From Deltaproteobacteria bacterium RIFOXYD12_FULL_56_24 (GTDB lineage: Bacteria; Desulfobacterota; Desulfobulbia; Desulfobulbales; Desulfurivibrionaceae), in NCBI GenBank assembly GCA_001799285.1, contig MGTD01000059.1, positions 1 through 64,000 of the forward strand: a DNA stretch of 64,000 bases. The letters run 5' to 3'. This document shows, one piece after another, positions 27,879 to 35,555 of the stretch. The position numbers were made by a program, and so were the translations under genes. The first letter of the stretch is position 1, and every line of letters begins with the position of its first letter. The notes beneath the pieces are model-generated. The model saw only the letters and a program-made list of their open reading frames with translations, was not told the DNA's origin and searched no databases.

Positions 27879-29300
27879 ATGGATAAGCAACTTAATCCGG
27901 CAAAGCCGATTCTGCTGATTGACGACGAAAAGGCCTGGCTGAACAGCTTTGGCTTAATCCTGCGCGCCGCAGGGCTCAACAACCTGGTTTTATGCGCCGA
28001 CAGCCGCCGGGCCATGTCTCTGCTTGCCGAACATGGGGCGAGCGTGATCGTGCTTGATCTCACCATGCCCCATCTTTCCGGGGATGAGCTGCTGCCGCTG
28101 ATCGTGGGCGAATATCCGCAGATTCCGGTGATCATCATCACCGGCCTCGACCTGGTGGATACCGCGGTCAAGTGCATGAAACTAGGGGCCTTTGATTATT
28201 ACACCAAGGTCAGCGAAGAGGAGCGCCTGATCGCCGGGGTGCAACGGGCCGTAAATTTCAGCCGGTTGCGCCGGGAAAACGATCTGCTGAAGGAGCATTT
28301 TCTCAAGGATACCCTGGACAACCCCGAGGCCTTCAGCGCCATCGTCACCCACAACAAAGGGATGCGCGCCGTTTTCCAGTATGCCGAGGCCATTGCCGGC
28401 ACCAGCGAACCGGTGCTGATCTCAGGCGAAACCGGGGTGGGCAAGGAGCTGGTCGCCCAGGCTCTGCACACTTTAAGCCGGCGCCAGGGCGGTTTTGTCC
28501 CGGTTAACGTGGCCGGTCTTGACGATACCATGTTCGCCGACACCCTGTTCGGCCACAAGAAAGGCGCCTTTACCGGGGCCGAGCAGGCCCGGGCCGGGCT
28601 TATCGAACAGGCGGCGGGCGGCACCCTGTTTCTCGACGAAATCGGTGACCTTTCCCCGCTTTCCCAGACCAAGCTGCTCAGGCTTTTTCAGGAGCGGGAA
28701 TATCTGCCCCTGGGCTCGGATCTAGCCAAACGCGCCGAGTGCCGGCTGATCTTCGCCACCAACCGAGATCTTGCCGCCATGCAGGAAAACAACGCCTTCC
28801 GCAGGGATCTCTACTACCGGCTCCAGGCCCATCACCTGCAAATCCCCCCCTTACGGGAAAGGCTCGACGACCTGCCCCTCCTGATCGACTATTTCCTGGA
28901 ACAGGGCGCGGCCAGGCTTAACCGGAAAAGGCCGGCCTGGCCCCGGGAGCTGATTCAGCTTCTCGGCACCTATGATTTTCCCGGCAATGTGCGGGAGCTG
29001 AAAAACCTGCTTTTCGACGCGGTGAGCATCCACAAGACAGGCACCCTTTCCATGGATTCCTGCAAAAACTATCTGCGCTTGCGGCGCCCGGGCCTGGAAG
29101 AGGACAGCAAAGAGCTGCCGGAAACCCAGACCCCCTTCGCCGGGTTGCTTAAGCTCCCTTCGATCAGGGAGGCCGGCTATCTGCTGGTGCTCGAAGCCCT
29201 CAACCGGGCCAAGGGCAATCAGGCCATTGCTGCGGAGATGCTCGGCATCACCAGGCAGGCTCTCAACTGGCGTCTGAAACAGGTGGATCGGGGAGATTGA
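27879..29300 (+). CDS. Sigma-54-dependent response regulator, NtrC family
   Basis: A 473-residue DNA-binding activator. The receiver domain (about 9-125) has LLIDDEKAW and phosphoacceptor LDLTMPHLSG. The AAA+ domain (about 150-385) carries Walker A GETGVGKELV, the sigma-54-contacting KKGAFTGAEQ loop, and GGTLFLDEIGDLSPL. The C-terminus has a Fis-type helix-turn-helix GNQAIAAEMLGITRQALN. All motifs needed for open-complex formation are present. It is probably paired with the upstream sensor kinase. The target regulon cannot be deduced, but the lipoprotein-kinase operon is a candidate. Confidence 0.92.
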   Translation: MDKQLNPAKPILLIDDEKAWLNSFGLILRAAGLNNLVLCADSRRAMSLLAEHGASVIVLDLTMPHLSGDELLPLIVGEYPQIPVIIITGLDLVDTAVKCMKLGAFDYYTKVSEEERLIAGVQRAVNFSRLRRENDLLKEHFLKDTLDNPEAFSAIVTHNKGMRAVFQYAEAIAGTSEPVLISGETGVGKELVAQALHTLSRRQGGFVPVNVAGLDDTMFADTLFGHKKGAFTGAEQARAGLIEQAAGGTLFLDEIGDLSPLSQTKLLRLFQEREYLPLGSDLAKRAECRLIFATNRDLAAMQENNAFRRDLYYRLQAHHLQIPPLRERLDDLPLLIDYFLEQGAARLNRKRPAWPRELIQLLGTYDFPGNVRELKNLLFDAVSIHKTGTLSMDSCKNYLRLRRPGLEEDSKELPETQTPFAGLLKLPSIREAGYLLVLEALNRAKGNQAIAAEMLGITRQALNWRLKQVDRGD

Positions 29301-29345
29301 GGAGGGGTGGACTTTTCCCTGTTTTCGCCTTTCTTGCCTTTCTCT

Positions 29346-29801
29346 TTATCGTTTCAAAGACTCATCCACAAGTTCATACCATTTGACAACCTTGCCCTTG
29401 CCGTGGCTGGCGCTGAACTCCTCCGCCTCCTCCTTGCTACTGAAAGCCACAATGCCGAAACCCCTTGGGGTTCTCACGTCGGTTTTCAGCACAAAGTACA
29501 TCTTTTCCACCGGGAACTCCGCGCCTGTAGAGTGGTCATAGGCAAGGGCCGCGCCGTCAAACATGTTCTGACGCGAAGCGCATTCCTCGTTCCGAGCCAA
29601 GACGGAGCAACCGATGTCATCATAAACCTGTTTGTTGCCCAGGCCCGAAGACTTTGGCACCAGCACGGAGAAACGTTTGTTATCCTCGGTGATCTTGGCA
29701 AACGATGAAGGGCAGACACCGTCCTCCGCTTGTGCCGGGACGGGCAGCGTAAAGAGCAGAATCGCGAACTGCAAAATGACATAAAGAATGCGGGGTTTCA
29801 T
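29346..29801 (-). CDS. NosL-like periplasmic protein
   Basis: A 151-residue protein with a signal peptide ending in PVPAQAED. The mature part has CPSSFAKITEDNK, then VYDDIGCSVL and a C-terminal TPRGFGIVAFSSKEEAEEFS region. The DDIGC motif and the AFSSKEEAEEF ending resemble NosL, a copper-delivery lipoprotein, but there is no lipobox Cys and no nos genes nearby. It may bind metal in another context. It is convergent with the NtrC-type gene, separated by 45 bp. The family link is moderate. Confidence 0.5.
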   Translation of the reverse strand: MKPRILYVILQFAILLFTLPVPAQAEDGVCPSSFAKITEDNKRFSVLVPKSSGLGNKQVYDDIGCSVLARNEECASRQNMFDGAALAYDHSTGAEFPVEKMYFVLKTDVRTPRGFGIVAFSSKEEAEEFSASHGKGKVVKWYELVDESLKR

Positions 29802-29851
29802 GATTTTCTCCTGCTGTTGCTGAATGAGGTGTGTTTACGCGCCAACTAAGG

Positions 29852-30121
29852 TCAGATAATATTTTGACTTTCAACGGGACCAGAGCAAATCACCCGCCAG
29901 TCGCCAATGCGGAGACGAAAATAACCCGTTACGCCTTGCAACGCCTTGATATTGTTGGCCATGCTCGCCGGATCCGCCGCATATTGCTCGATCTTTACTC
30001 GAATCAAACAGGCGGTGTCGGCGGGCATCAGACTCAGCGTCTTCACGGCGCCCCGACTGTAGGTGATTTTTTCATATGAATAGCTAACAGCAAGCATGAT
30101 GTCAATAAATGAGATTGCCAT
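29852..30121 (-). pseudogene. RelE-family toxin remnant cut by a REP-like sequence
   Basis: Minus-strand reading contains ITYSRGAVKTLSLMPADTAC, then IRVKIEQYAADPASMANNIK and YFRLRIGDWRVI. This is the core of RelE/ParE-superfamily toxins that normally continues for another 25-30 residues. Here the frame runs into repeat sequence and stops after CSGPVESQNII. That tail is encoded by an AATATTTTGACTTTCAA segment shared with the nearby REP-like units. No antitoxin gene is adjacent. Missing the C-terminal catalytic end, it should be inactive. Confidence 0.6.
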
Positions 30122-30170
30122 AAACAACACCCAATCTTTATCGTTCCGCCTTCCTGAGAAACTAAGGGGT

Positions 30171-30215
30171 CTTGATATTCTGACTTTCAAGGCGCAAAAG
30201 GCAAAATGTCAAGCC
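30171..30215. repeat. REP-like palindrome, copy 1
   Basis: An imperfect stem: CTTGATATTCTGACTTT pairs with AAAGGCAAAATGTCAAG (14 of 17), with a short loop. A 44-bp stretch (30172-30215) is identical to 31632-31675. It is preceded by ACTAAGGGGTC, also present at 31593. This form is typical of REP sequences mobilised by RAYT transposases; a RAYT remnant exists at 52.5 kb. Confidence 0.7.
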
Positions 30216-30265
30216 TGCTACCCATCTCTCCCCTAATTTCGGTAGAGCTTGAACCTGGTCAGGAG

Positions 30266-31579
30266 TTATCTGTTGGGGACCGCGATTGCTTCATCGCTTT
30301 CGGCAGCGGGATCAGGCAGTACCCTGACCAGTCGAAGAAAGGAATGCCCTTCGGAGTCTACGCCGATTACGGCTACTGAATCCGTGCCGACTGCGAGCAG
30401 GCTGCTCTCATCGAAATGGGACGTTGCGCCGACCTCGATAGGGGCCGACCATTTCCCTTCCCGGTAAACCACCAGTCTCATTGGCTGTGGCGGATTCGAC
30501 CACCAGCCCGTGCGGGATTCTTCAAGAAGCGCGACCATGCGGCCTTTCCCCAGCGCAACCAGACCACGGACGCGGCGGAATCCCTTTTCGTCGAGCAGCA
30601 TGCGCGCCGGCTCAGGCATGCCATGGACGATCCTGCGCATCCACACGGCTCCGTTATTGTCCGCCATAAGAACGACGCTCTCCCTTCCAACCCCATCGGA
30701 TGCGATGCGCGGATTGCCCCAAAAGCGGCCTAGCGACCAGCTTGCATCATCAGCTCCCAAAGCTTCAACCCGCTCCGTCGGCGTGGGCGCGGCTTCTCGG
30801 CCCGGCGCATTGAAGCGCTCGTAGCGCAATTGGCTAACGTCGACAAAGGCGTGCACCCAGCGGCGATAAACGACCTCAACGTCACCCGCCTGACTCGCGA
30901 CGGCGTCTGCGTGGACAATATCCCAAGAGCTTGCGCGATCCACGATCCCGCGTTCTACCCAGCCTGCCGACGTGTACTCGGCGAGTCCGAACTTGGTGGC
31001 ATTGGTGACCCACGGCAAGATGATCCCGACCCCAAAGCCGCCGAACCCGAACCAATCCCAGCGGGTTTTATTCCTGGGATCGGGAGCCGCAAGTTCGAAG
31101 AGACAGGCGACATTCGGTCCGCCGGGCACAAAGCTCATGCACCCCGGACCATCGACCTCCTTCCAGCCGGCCTGGCCCAGTTCGAAGTGGCGTTTTCCGA
31201 CGAGCGCATGGAGCGCACCGTGCCGATCAACAACTGCGTCGAGCACTTCGCCAGACTGTAGAACTGCCGGCAACGTTTCGCCGTCGAATAGCTTCCCGGC
31301 CCGCACGACCGAGTAGCGCAATTTGTCGCCGAAATTCGGCAAGAGCAGGACATGGATTGCCTGGTCTGGTCCGACGGCCACCTTAAAAAGGCGAATCCGT
31401 TGCTCACAAAGGCCAATCAGCGGCCCAAGCGAGACAGCGGGCAACCTGCCGCTGTTCACGGCCGGATCTGCCCGTGGCCTTGACCAGGGGCCACTCTCGC
31501 AGCCCGCCGCGAGCAACGCACTCAGGAAGAAAACGAGCAAACGGACAAGACTCATCTTTCGTGGTTTCCTGGTAAGCAT
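30266..31579 (-). CDS. Secreted lipoprotein of unknown function
   Basis: A 437-residue protein with an N-terminal signal and lipobox SALLAAGCES. The mature part has repeated Trp/Gly-rich stretches such as GKWSAPIEVGAT, NNGAVWMRRIVHG, and HALVGKRHFELGQ, suggestive of a beta-propeller with about six blades. No catalytic motif is recognised. The start could be 31579 or ATG 31555. The gene lies alone between two identical REP-like palindromes, with gene remnants on both sides, so it may have arrived with the repeats. Lipidation and export are supported; the function is not. Confidence 0.6.
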   Translation of the reverse strand: MLTRKPRKMSLVRLLVFFLSALLAAGCESGPWSRPRADPAVNSGRLPAVSLGPLIGLCEQRIRLFKVAVGPDQAIHVLLLPNFGDKLRYSVVRAGKLFDGETLPAVLQSGEVLDAVVDRHGALHALVGKRHFELGQAGWKEVDGPGCMSFVPGGPNVACLFELAAPDPRNKTRWDWFGFGGFGVGIILPWVTNATKFGLAEYTSAGWVERGIVDRASSWDIVHADAVASQAGDVEVVYRRWVHAFVDVSQLRYERFNAPGREAAPTPTERVEALGADDASWSLGRFWGNPRIASDGVGRESVVLMADNNGAVWMRRIVHGMPEPARMLLDEKGFRRVRGLVALGKGRMVALLEESRTGWWSNPPQPMRLVVYREGKWSAPIEVGATSHFDESSLLAVGTDSVAVIGVDSEGHSFLRLVRVLPDPAAESDEAIAVPNR

Positions 31580-31631
31580 TCGACCTCGATCTACTAAGGG
31601 GTCAGCGATCTGCTAATACTAAGGGTTTATG

Positions 31632-31675
31632 TTTGATATTCTGACTTTCAAGGCGCAAAAGGCAAAATGTCAAGC
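31632..31675. repeat. REP-like palindrome, copy 2
   Basis: Identical over 44 bp to 30172-30215 and in the same orientation, 1460 bp away. Together the two copies bracket the lipoprotein gene. Confidence 0.7.
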
Positions 31676-31734
31676 CCGGTTTCTTCCCTACAAGTTTTCT
31701 CATGTTCCATATTTCCTCCTTGTTTACTCAGTAC

Positions 31735-31869
31735 TTAATTGAATGCTGCCGAGCCGTCACCATAGCCAAGAATGCGAAGCCCAAGGTCTGACGCTGTAAG
31801 GCCAAACATGCTGACGTATTCGTCAAACGAACCTCCCCACAGGACAATTTTATCAAGTGTAAATCCCAT
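31735..31869 (-). pseudogene. 5' fragment of a SAM-dependent methyltransferase gene
   Basis: ATG at 31869 opens a 44-codon frame. The peptide contains LDKIVLWGGSFDEYVSMFGL and DLGLRILGYGDGSAAFN, then stops. It looks like the N-terminus of a class I methyltransferase, where the Gly-rich ILGxGDGxAxFN motif starts the SAM site. The rest of the domain (about 180 residues) is absent. It lies beside REP-like repeats. Between 31870 and 31990 I see nothing further. Confidence 0.5.
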
Positions 31870-31991
31870 AGATGCCTTGCACGTTTAATGCTTGCCACCT
31901 TCTTTCCAGTAAGGCCAAGGTCTGAAACCGCAGGTCAGCATCGAAATTGCAGCCTGCGGGGGCGAGCCTGCCTCCTGTCCTTTTAATAAAT

Positions 31992-32026
31992 GGCCATCCC
32001 GGATAATGAAAAAATCCAGGATGGCC
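31992..32026 (-). terminator. Hairpin downstream of the Arg/Asp-rich lipoprotein gene
   Basis: GGCCATCCCGGAT pairs with ATCCAGGATGGCC (12 of 13) around a 9-nt loop. It is 48 bp after the lipoprotein stop. The T-tract on the minus strand is weak, so termination may be inefficient. Confidence 0.45.
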
Positions 32027-32073
32027 GTGGGAGAAAAAGCGGACAGAATCAGCGAGGTGCCGTCAAGGCAAGA

Positions 32074-32451
32074 TCAACGGCGGTTGTCATCGCGATCTCG
32101 GTCATCACGACCCCGATTGTCGTGATCCCGGTCTTCGCGGCGGTTGTCGCGGTCCCGGTCCTTGTCGTGTCTTTCTTTGTCCTTGTACCTGACTTCCTTG
32201 GGGTAGCGGTCTCTTGGCAAGTCAGCCCAGGGCCCACTTCTTGACTGCGAGTAGAACCACCTGCTGTTGTTGTAATGATAGTAGTAGCCGCTGTGGAAAT
32301 AGTAGGGTTCCGCCTCCAGCACCACGATGGACGGCAGGATGGGAGCGATCACCAAACGGTTCGGCCCGTGGCCGCGCCCTCCTACCGGCACTATGGCGCA
32401 GGCCGTCAACAAGGAACCCAGGATAATCGTTGAAATCAATAACCTTTTCAT
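32074..32451 (-). CDS. Small lipoprotein with an Asp/Arg-repeat tail
   Basis: A 125-residue protein. The signal peptide ends in a lipobox SLLTAC (Cys 18). A Tyr-rich middle (YYFHSGYYYHYNNSRWFYSQ) is followed by GPWADLPRDRYP, a motif of small periplasmic lipoproteins. The last 40 residues are nearly all Asp, Arg, Lys, His and Asn (RDRDNRREDRDHDNRGRDDR). The tail is encoded by degenerate GA/CG-rich repeats that may vary in length. The role is unknown; it probably faces the periplasm. Confidence 0.6.
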   Translation of the reverse strand: MKRLLISTIILGSLLTACAIVPVGGRGHGPNRLVIAPILPSIVVLEAEPYYFHSGYYYHYNNSRWFYSQSRSGPWADLPRDRYPKEVRYKDKERHDKDRDRDNRREDRDHDNRGRDDRDRDDNRR

Positions 32452-32654
32452 ATCGCATCCTTACGAGAAGAGTTTCCAGTCAATTTCGGCATTGAAGACC
32501 GATTGCCATTCAATGGATTTTTCAGGGGTAATTCCCTTCATAACCGAATCCGCATTGACACCATACACTCAATATTTAGTTGGGCATATTTTACAATAAC
32601 TGAGGATAAGAAAATCTTACCACATTGCACGTGACTGAGGCCAAGGCAATTCTT

Positions 32655-32804
32655 TTATTGCCCCCACACAAAAGTGGAGTCCCTGATTTGCCTATGCAAC
32701 TGGTAATCATCGATATCCTCTTTCCACAACCCCGGATTGTTTTTGATTAACCAGCGGATTTCTGCTCTGCTCTCCAGCTTCGCTTTCCGCAAACTTCTTT
32801 GCAC
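32655..32804 (-). CDS. Possible 49-residue protein of unknown function
   Basis: A GTG start at 32804 preceded closely by GGGGGAGG. The product is basic at the start (QRSLRKAKLESRAEIR) and has an amphipathic, protein-like composition (WLIKNNPGLWKEDI, DDYQLHRQIRDSTFVW) up to TAA at 32655. It is the only coding-like signal in the 32452-33005 gap. It may be a real small gene or the end of a decayed one. No family is recognised. Confidence 0.35.
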   Translation of the reverse strand: MQRSLRKAKLESRAEIRWLIKNNPGLWKEDIDDYQLHRQIRDSTFVWGQ

Positions 32805-33005
32805 CCCCTCCCCCAAAGCAACTTTCCACCTTTAAGTAAATACTGTTTGATTTCAAAAAGATAAATCGATATAGGCGGCTTGGCATCACCCTTGCTTTAT
32901 CTTGTTGCAGCAAACGGCGCAGGGGGGGGTGGGCGCAAAATAACTTGCCGCGTTCCTCCACCTGCTCAAGCAAATCCCAACCAAATATCTGCAAGGAGAA
33001 AGATC

Positions 33006-34325
33006 ATGTCCGAGAAAAAGCTGCACAAATGGATTCCCTTCCTGCTCCTGACCGGCCTTTTGACGGCAGGCCCCGCCCTCTCTATCGCGCCTGCCTTTGC
33101 GGCGGAACCGACAGCCGCCAGCGCGGCCCAGAACGCCAACACCTTTGCCGGCAAGGTCACCGGTAAATCCAACAAGGCCAAGACCATCTCCATCGAGGTG
33201 AAGGGTAAAAACGAATTCGTCAAGTTCGATGACAAAACCATCGGCGTCGAACACGCGGTCGAGGGAGAGGCCTCGATCATTTTGTTTGAGCTGCGCGGCG
33301 ACGACCGGTTCGCCACCAGCATCAAGCCGAAACTGGCCAGCCTGCCGGAAGGCGTCAAGGAAATCAAGACCGAGGAGCTGGCCAGGCTCATTGCCCTTGG
33401 CCCGCAAGAAGGTAAATACCTTTTGATCGATTCCCGTCCGGCAGCCCGCTACCATGAAGGGCACATCCCCACCGCCATTTCCATCCCGGAGACGGTCTTG
33501 AAGGAGAAGGGAGATTCGGTCATGCCCGCCGAGGCCAAGGGTGGCGACATCCAGCTCATCTTCTATTGCGGCGGACCCACCTGCGGCATGAGCCCCAGCT
33601 CGGCGGGCATGGCCAGGAAGATGGGCTACAACAACCTCCACGTTTCGCTGCAAGGCATCCCCGGCTGGAAGAAATCGGGAAAAAGCGTGACCGCCTCGGA
33701 AAAATTCGTCCAGACCGGCAATATCGTTTTGCTGGATCTGCGCGCCAGGGAAGCGTATGAGGCGGGCCATCTTCCTAAGGCGCACAACATCCCCCTGGCC
33801 GCGCTGGCGGCACTGGAGGACAGCTTTCCGCTCAAGGCTCCTGTCGTGGTCTATGCCGATTCCCCTGCCGAGGCGGAGCAAGGCTACAAGCTGATCAAAA
33901 AATGGGGGGCCAAGACGATCTCCATCTGGCCGGGCGGTGAAAAATCCTGGGTAGCCAAGGGCAACAAGCTGGCCACCGGCCCAAGTCCGGCAGCGATCAC
34001 CTGGGCACGGCAGATAGGCAAAAATGAAGTTACCCTGGCCGAATTCAAGAAGGCCATGGAAGGAAACACCGGCCAGATGATCCTGGATGTCCGCACCAAG
34101 GATGAGGTACAGAACGGCACGTTTAAGAACTCCATTTGCATCCCCCTTGACGAGATTGAAAAGCGGCTCGGAGAATTGTCAAAGGACAAGGAGATGCTGA
34201 TCCACTGTTCCACCGGCGCCCGGGCGGAAATGGCCAAGGCAGCCCTGGACAAGGCAGGGATCAAAAGCCGATTCCTGGTTGCCGAAGTGGAATGTGAACA
34301 GGGCAAGTGCGTGGTAACGGACTAA
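33006..34325 (+). CDS. Periplasmic protein with three rhodanese domains
   Basis: A 439-residue protein. The signal peptide ends in APAFAAE (about 33). An N-terminal beta-rich segment (45-120) precedes three rhodanese-like domains. The first (about 123-225) has IDSRPAARYHEGHIPTAISI and Cys188 in FYCGGPTCG. The second (about 235-325) has LDLRAREAYEAGHLP but a Cys-less loop VVYADSPAE. The third (about 343-430) has DVRTKDEVQNGTF and Cys401 in IHCSTGARAE. Such proteins handle sulfane sulfur in the periplasm. ATG 33006 gives the signal peptide. Two terminators follow. Confidence 0.85.
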   Translation: MSEKKLHKWIPFLLLTGLLTAGPALSIAPAFAAEPTAASAAQNANTFAGKVTGKSNKAKTISIEVKGKNEFVKFDDKTIGVEHAVEGEASIILFELRGDDRFATSIKPKLASLPEGVKEIKTEELARLIALGPQEGKYLLIDSRPAARYHEGHIPTAISIPETVLKEKGDSVMPAEAKGGDIQLIFYCGGPTCGMSPSSAGMARKMGYNNLHVSLQGIPGWKKSGKSVTASEKFVQTGNIVLLDLRAREAYEAGHLPKAHNIPLAALAALEDSFPLKAPVVVYADSPAEAEQGYKLIKKWGAKTISIWPGGEKSWVAKGNKLATGPSPAAITWARQIGKNEVTLAEFKKAMEGNTGQMILDVRTKDEVQNGTFKNSICIPLDEIEKRLGELSKDKEMLIHCSTGARAEMAKAALDKAGIKSRFLVAEVECEQGKCVVTD

Positions 34326-34343
34326 TTCCACTGCTCCTTAAGA

Positions 34344-34370
34344 AACAGCCGCTTCGCCGGGGCTGTTTTT
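34344..34370 (+). terminator. Rho-independent terminator after the rhodanese gene
   Basis: AACAGCC and GGCTGTT form a 7-bp stem followed by a T-tract, 18 bp after the stop. Confidence 0.75.
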
Positions 34371-34377
34371 GCTGTAC

Positions 34378-34416
34378 AAGGCCCTGCCGAGACCATCTCC
34401 CCGGCAGGGCCTTTTT
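34378..34416 (+). terminator. Second strong terminator
   Basis: AAGGCCCTGCCG pairs perfectly with CGGCAGGGCCTT, followed by a T-tract. It is placed in tandem with the previous hairpin, isolating the rfaE1 operon from the rhodanese gene. Confidence 0.8.
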
Positions 34417-34565
34417 TCAATCACCGGGAAGTGCGTCCAGGACATTCTTTCCTTGCCCAACCCCCCCAAGCGGTCTATAATTGCGTTTCTTGTATCCTTC
34501 CGGCTGGTTGCGCCTTGTTCCGGCAACCAGGCCTTCTTTTGCAAAATGATCTCGGGAGCCGTTCC

Positions 34566-35555
34566 GTGAACCTGTCCAACACAAAGAAAAAACAGTTGCG
34601 CGATGCGGTGGGCAAATTCAGCTCCGCCAATATCCTGGTGCTCGGGGACATCATTGTCGATCACTTTATCTGGGGCGCTGTTTCCCGGATATCCCCGGAA
34701 GCGCCGGTGCCGGTGGTGGATGTCACCCACGAAAACCTGCTTTTGGGCGGGGCCGCCAACGTTCTGCACAATCTCTACGCCCAGAACAGCCGGGCTTCGC
34801 TCTGCGGCCTGATCGGCAACGATGCCATGGGCGACCATCTCCTGAAACTTTTGGCGGAACTCGGCTCCCCATCCGCTGGAATCGTCCGCACCTTAGACCG
34901 GCCCACCATCCTCAAAACCAGAATCGTGGCCCAACACCAGCAGGTGGTCCGTTTCGACCGGGAAAAAACCGGGGCGCCCAGCCAGGAACAGCTTGAGGAG
35001 ATCTGCCGCTTCATTGACGACAACCTGGACAGCTTTGACGCGATCATAATTTCTGACTACAATAAAGGCATGATCAACCAGCCCATGATGGATCATCTAC
35101 GAGATCGGCTAAAAAACATGAATATTCCGCTCATCGTCGACCCTAAGCCCCAGCATCCGGAACGCTTTCGCGGGGCTACCATCATCACCCCCAATCTGCA
35201 CGAGGCCGAGCGCATGGCCGACATGGCCATCAAAACTGAGGAAGATCTGCAAACCGCAGCCCATCTTCTCCAGAAAAAGCTGGCCAGCAATGCGGTTCTC
35301 ATCACCAGAGGCGAGGCGGGCATGGCTCTCTATGAAAAGGGGCGCCCCCTCTTCACCATCCCCACCATGGCCAAAGAGGTCTACGATGTAACCGGTGCCG
35401 GCGACACGGTAATAGCCACCCTGGCTTTGGGCTTGGCCGTGGGCCTGACCGCCGCCGACGCCGCCACCATCGCCAATTTCGCCGCCGGCATCGTGGTGGG
35501 CAAGGTGGGCACCGCCACCGCCTCCACCGCCGAGCTTCTTGAGGCGATCGGATGA
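34566..35555 (+). CDS. rfaE1: D-glycero-beta-D-manno-heptose-7-phosphate kinase (HldE domain I)
   Basis: A 329-residue cytoplasmic ribokinase-family enzyme of LPS inner-core heptose synthesis. Signatures are ILVLGDIIVDHFIWG (N-terminal), SRISPEAPVPVVDV, LGGAANVLHNL, IISDYNKGMI, and the anion-hole motif DVTGAGDTVIATLAL near 280. The nucleotidyltransferase domain of HldE is absent, so heptose activation must use a separate gene. GTG 34566 with GGGAG 7 nt upstream is the start. It overlaps yicC by 4 bp. Confidence 0.92.
   Translation: MNLSNTKKKQLRDAVGKFSSANILVLGDIIVDHFIWGAVSRISPEAPVPVVDVTHENLLLGGAANVLHNLYAQNSRASLCGLIGNDAMGDHLLKLLAELGSPSAGIVRTLDRPTILKTRIVAQHQQVVRFDREKTGAPSQEQLEEICRFIDDNLDSFDAIIISDYNKGMINQPMMDHLRDRLKNMNIPLIVDPKPQHPERFRGATIITPNLHEAERMADMAIKTEEDLQTAAHLLQKKLASNAVLITRGEAGMALYEKGRPLFTIPTMAKEVYDVTGAGDTVIATLALGLAVGLTAADAATIANFAAGIVVGKVGTATASTAELLEAIG

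Noticed and set aside
34566-35555. Full bifunctional HldE
   Set aside because: The reading frame ends after the kinase domain and the next gene is yicC, so the nucleotidyltransferase domain is absent.
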